Positions 14,960 to 16,961 of a DNA stretch of 16,961 nucleotides are shown here, in pieces. The notes under the pieces were generated by a model that saw only the letters and a program-made list of their open reading frames with translations, did not search any database and had not been told where the DNA came from. The first letter of the stretch is position 1, and each line of letters begins with the position of its first letter. This DNA comes from an uncultured Eubacteriales bacterium (lineage in GTDB: Bacteria > Bacillota > Clostridia > UBA1381 > UMGS1253): the NCBI GenBank assembly GCA_900550065.1, contig URQR01000024.1, positions 1 to 16,961 on the forward strand. The letters are read 5' to 3'. A program made the translations under genes and the position numbers.

Positions 14960-16279
14960 TTACAGTACAGGGAAGCCTGCCGCCGCATGTGCTTCAATCA
15001 GCTCATCGCACATCTTAACAATATCGTCGATTGAAAGCTGCGCGCCGGTGCGCGGGTCGAGCATCGCCGCCTGATAGATTGCTTCGCGCTTTTTCGTGAC
15101 CGCCGCCTCAATCGTCAGAAGCTGCGGATTAATGTTGGTCCGGTTCATCGCCGCCAGTTGCAGCGGCAAATCGCCCACAAACGTCGGCGTAACGCCGCTA
15201 CCGTCAACCATACACGGCACTTCTACACACGCTTCCTTCGGAAGGTTCGTAATTAGGCCGGTATTCAGTACATTGCCGCCGATTTTATACGGCTTATTCG
15301 TCACCATCGCCTCCATAATGTGGGAAGCATACTCGCGGCTTCTTGTATGCTCAATATTGCCGCCGTTAAAGAGCTCCTCCTTCTGCTTTTTCCAGTCTGC
15401 AATCTGGTTTACACAGCGGCGCGGATACTCGTCGAGCGGGATATTGAATTTGTCGACCAGTTCCGGATAGCCCGGCTTAATATAAAACGGATTATACTCC
15501 GCGTTGTGCTCGCTCGATTCGGTGCAATAGTAGCCCAAATGCTTAATATAATCAAAGCGCACCATATCGTCATGCTGCTGTGTTTCGTTCATTTTTGCCG
15601 CGCGGGCGCGAATCTCCGGATACAGGTCGTTACCCTGCATATCCGTAATTTCTAACAGCCAGCCCATGTGATTGATGCCCGCAATTTTGTCGATAAAGCC
15701 ATCTTCCGGCAGCATATCGAGCTTTTTGAGCAGTCCCTCGGAGCACACCTGTACACTGTGGCACAGGCCGACTGTCTTTATGTTTGTATACCGCTGCATA
15801 TAGCCGGACAGCATCGCCATTGGATTTGTATAGTTTAAAAACCACGCGTCGGGGCACACTGCCTCCATATCCTCCGCAAAGCCCTGCAGCACAGGAATCG
15901 TCCGAAGTGCGCGCATAATTCCGCCAATGCCGAGTGTGTCGGCAATCGTCTGGCGCAGGCCGTACTTTTTCGGTATTTCAAAGTCAATCACCGTACACGG
16001 CTCATAGCCCCCGACCTGAATTGCATCGACTACAAACTTTGCTCCGCGCAGCGCGTCGCGCCGGTTTTCAACGCCGAGATATTTTTGAATTGTCGCACGG
16101 CCCTCGTTTAAATTCTTGTTAATTGCCGTCAGCATCATATACGACTCCTCGAGCCGGTCCGCGTCAATGTCGTAGAGCGCAATTTCGCTGTCGCAAAGCG
16201 CAGGCGTGAGCATCGTGTCGCCCAAAACATTTTTCGCAAAAATCGTGCTGCCAGCGCCCATAAATGTAATTTTTACCAT
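14960..16279 (-). CDS. melA: GH4 alpha-galactosidase (MelA-like), NAD- and Mn-dependent
   Basis: 439 residues, close to Escherichia coli MelA. GH4 enzymes cleave glycosides by transient oxidation at C3 with NAD, using a divalent metal and a redox mechanism rather than two carboxylates. Visible features: the dinucleotide-binding GAGS at 8-11 in FMGAGSTIF, YDID of the NAD-binding fold, NYTNP with N152, and GLCHSVQ with C173 and H174, the metal ligands; CHSVQ is typical of the alpha-galactosidase branch. INHMGW further supports this. Start ATG 16279 has GGAGG 8 nt upstream; the frame extends upstream to 16384 but that part has no ribosome site and overlaps the promoter region. It is divergent from an AraC-type regulator that likely controls it. 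No transporter gene is visible in the window. Substrate choice (melibiose, raffinose or another alpha-galactoside) is inferred. Confidence 0.88.
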   Translation of the reverse strand: MVKITFMGAGSTIFAKNVLGDTMLTPALCDSEIALYDIDADRLEESYMMLTAINKNLNEGRATIQKYLGVENRRDALRGAKFVVDAIQVGGYEPCTVIDFEIPKKYGLRQTIADTLGIGGIMRALRTIPVLQGFAEDMEAVCPDAWFLNYTNPMAMLSGYMQRYTNIKTVGLCHSVQVCSEGLLKKLDMLPEDGFIDKIAGINHMGWLLEITDMQGNDLYPEIRARAAKMNETQQHDDMVRFDYIKHLGYYCTESSEHNAEYNPFYIKPGYPELVDKFNIPLDEYPRRCVNQIADWKKQKEELFNGGNIEHTRSREYASHIMEAMVTNKPYKIGGNVLNTGLITNLPKEACVEVPCMVDGSGVTPTFVGDLPLQLAAMNRTNINPQLLTIEAAVTKKREAIYQAAMLDPRTGAQLSIDDIVKMCDELIEAHAAAGFPVL

Positions 16280-16307
16280 CTTTTTAACCTCCATCTTTTT
16301 ATTTGTT

Positions 16308-16336
16308 ATCATAAAAATACCATACGGCCGCAAAAA
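16308..16336 (-). promoter_or_regulatory. Candidate promoter of the alpha-galactosidase gene
   Basis: On the minus strand TATGAT (16313-16308) is a good -10, while the hexamer 17 nt upstream is only TTTTTG (16336-16331). A sound -10 with a poor -35 is what an activator-dependent promoter looks like, which suits the divergent AraC-family gene. The leader would be ~30 nt long. Confidence 0.45.
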
Positions 16337-16369
16337 AAAGAATTGCATAAAGTGTGATAAATATGGTAT
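16317..16369. promoter_or_regulatory. Inverted repeat in the divergent promoter region, candidate AraC-type operator pair
   Basis: ATACCATA (16317-16324) and TATGGTAT (16362-16369) are perfect inverted complements with centres 45 bp apart, roughly four helical turns. The right copy overlaps the -10 of the regulator promoter and would suit autorepression; the left copy lies in the spacer of the alpha-galactosidase promoter. AraC-family proteins often bind such paired sites, but the assignment is inference. Confidence 0.35.
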
Positions 16370-16372
16370 GAT
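16343..16372 (+). promoter_or_regulatory. Sigma-A promoter of the AraC-family regulator
   Basis: The -35 is TTGCAT (16343-16348), the spacer is 18 nt, and the -10 is TATGAT (16367-16372). The predicted start near 16379 leaves a leader of only ~19 nt before the GTG codon, just enough to hold the AAGGAGG site. Confidence 0.6.
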
Positions 16373-16397
16373 GTTGTTTATCAAGGAGGCGATCCAT

Positions 16398-16961
16398 GTG
16401 AACGAAGTATATGATATCGCGGTTGCAAACAGAAACTTTACCGACCTAAACCCCGTTTCATGCGGGCATCAGAACTGCGAGCCCGCTCACAGCTTCGGCC
16501 CGCATATCCGCGAATACTATCTTTTGCACTATGTGACCAGCGGATACGGCACTTTTTTCCGGGACGGCGTCAACCACCGCGTCGGGCCAAACCAAATTTT
16601 CCTCATCCGTCCGCACGAGCTGACCACCTACACCGCCGATAAGCAGCATCCGTGGTCCTATATTTGGGCAGGATTTACGGGCGCACTTGCCGTGCGGCTT
16701 GACACGCTCCCACCCGTAATCGACTGCAAAACGAACCTTTTTCATGAAATGCTCGATTGTGAGGACTTAAAAAGCTGCCGTGAGGAATTCTTAGCGTCAA
16801 AGCTGTTTGCCCTGTTCACCCAACTGTTTGAGGCGGGCGGCGCGCCGAACGACTACGCCCAGCAGGTCTGCGACTACATAGACGCGAACTACATGAACGA
16901 ACTGTCGATTTGCGACATTGCGCGGCTTGTCGGCGTTGAGCGAACATATCTTGCAAAGCTT
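16398..16961 (+). CDS. AraC-family transcriptional regulator (MSM/raffinose-operon type), C-terminus outside window
   Basis: 188 residues are visible and the frame is open at the window edge; about 90-100 residues, most of the DNA-binding domain, are missing. The N-terminal cupin-like ligand domain shows the family pattern EYYLLHYVTSGYGTFF followed by HPWSYIWAGFTG around W86, typical of MSM-operon regulators such as MsmR/RafR. The first helix-turn-helix begins at ~161, with LSICDIARLVGVERTYL at 169-185. Start is GTG 16398, with AAGGAGG 8 nt upstream; the ATG two bases earlier reads straight into a stop. Divergence from the alpha-galactosidase gene suggests it senses an alpha-galactoside and activates that gene. 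Function by context; family firm. Confidence 0.85.
   Translation, partial: MNEVYDIAVANRNFTDLNPVSCGHQNCEPAHSFGPHIREYYLLHYVTSGYGTFFRDGVNHRVGPNQIFLIRPHELTTYTADKQHPWSYIWAGFTGALAVRLDTLPPVIDCKTNLFHEMLDCEDLKSCREEFLASKLFALFTQLFEAGGAPNDYAQQVCDYIDANYMNELSICDIARLVGVERTYLAKL

Noticed and set aside
16280..16384. Extended N-terminus of the alpha-galactosidase up to 16384
   Set aside because: The extra 35 residues have no ribosome site and are encoded by the divergent promoter region; ATG 16279 has GGAGG at good spacing and starts right at the dinucleotide-binding fold.

Overview
The window comes from a spore-forming, low-to-middle-GC Gram-positive bacterium, most likely a member of the Clostridia. Evidence: strong AGGAGG-type ribosome binding sites, sigma-A promoters of vegetative type, a SpoIIQ-like LytM protein with a sigma-F-like promoter, an SspF-type small acid-soluble spore protein with a sigma-G-like -10, and the lepA-hemW gene pair in the usual Firmicutes order. 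I cannot name the genus. I see no mobile element, CRISPR array, rRNA or tRNA.

Layout. (1) 1-6116, minus strand: the first ~2,038 residues of a giant membrane cyclic beta-1,2-glucan synthase (NdvB/Cgs type); its C-terminal phosphorylase part lies outside the window. (2) 6117-6539: a 423-base intergenic region holding a sigma-A promoter with an A-tract upstream, a highly structured ~80-nt transcribed element ending in a U-run, and a second extended -10 promoter that should drive lepA. (3) 6540-11396, plus strand: a tight operon of lepA (EF4), hemW (heme chaperone, radical SAM), a metal-dependent amidohydrolase and a compact GH32 fructosidase, closed by a bidirectional terminator. (4) 11423-13550, minus strand: a two-gene operon of an HhH-containing radical SAM protein and its partner 'probable DNA metabolism protein' (DUF4130), a conserved pair thought to act in DNA repair but without a known reaction. 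It has a strong promoter with a 14-bp palindrome over its -35. (5) 13551-14864, plus strand: sporulation genes, spoIIQ-like and sspF-like, each with its own forespore-type promoter. (6) 14960-16961: a GH4 alpha-galactosidase (minus strand) divergent from an AraC/MSM-type regulator (plus strand, cut by the window end), with an inverted repeat in the shared promoter region.

How they fit together. The window mixes housekeeping genes (translation, heme), forespore genes and carbohydrate genes (glucan synthesis, fructoside and alpha-galactoside hydrolysis). The two least understood parts are the structured element before lepA and the radical SAM/DUF4130 pair with its SOS-box-like palindrome. All family names here come from reading motifs by eye; no database search was run.
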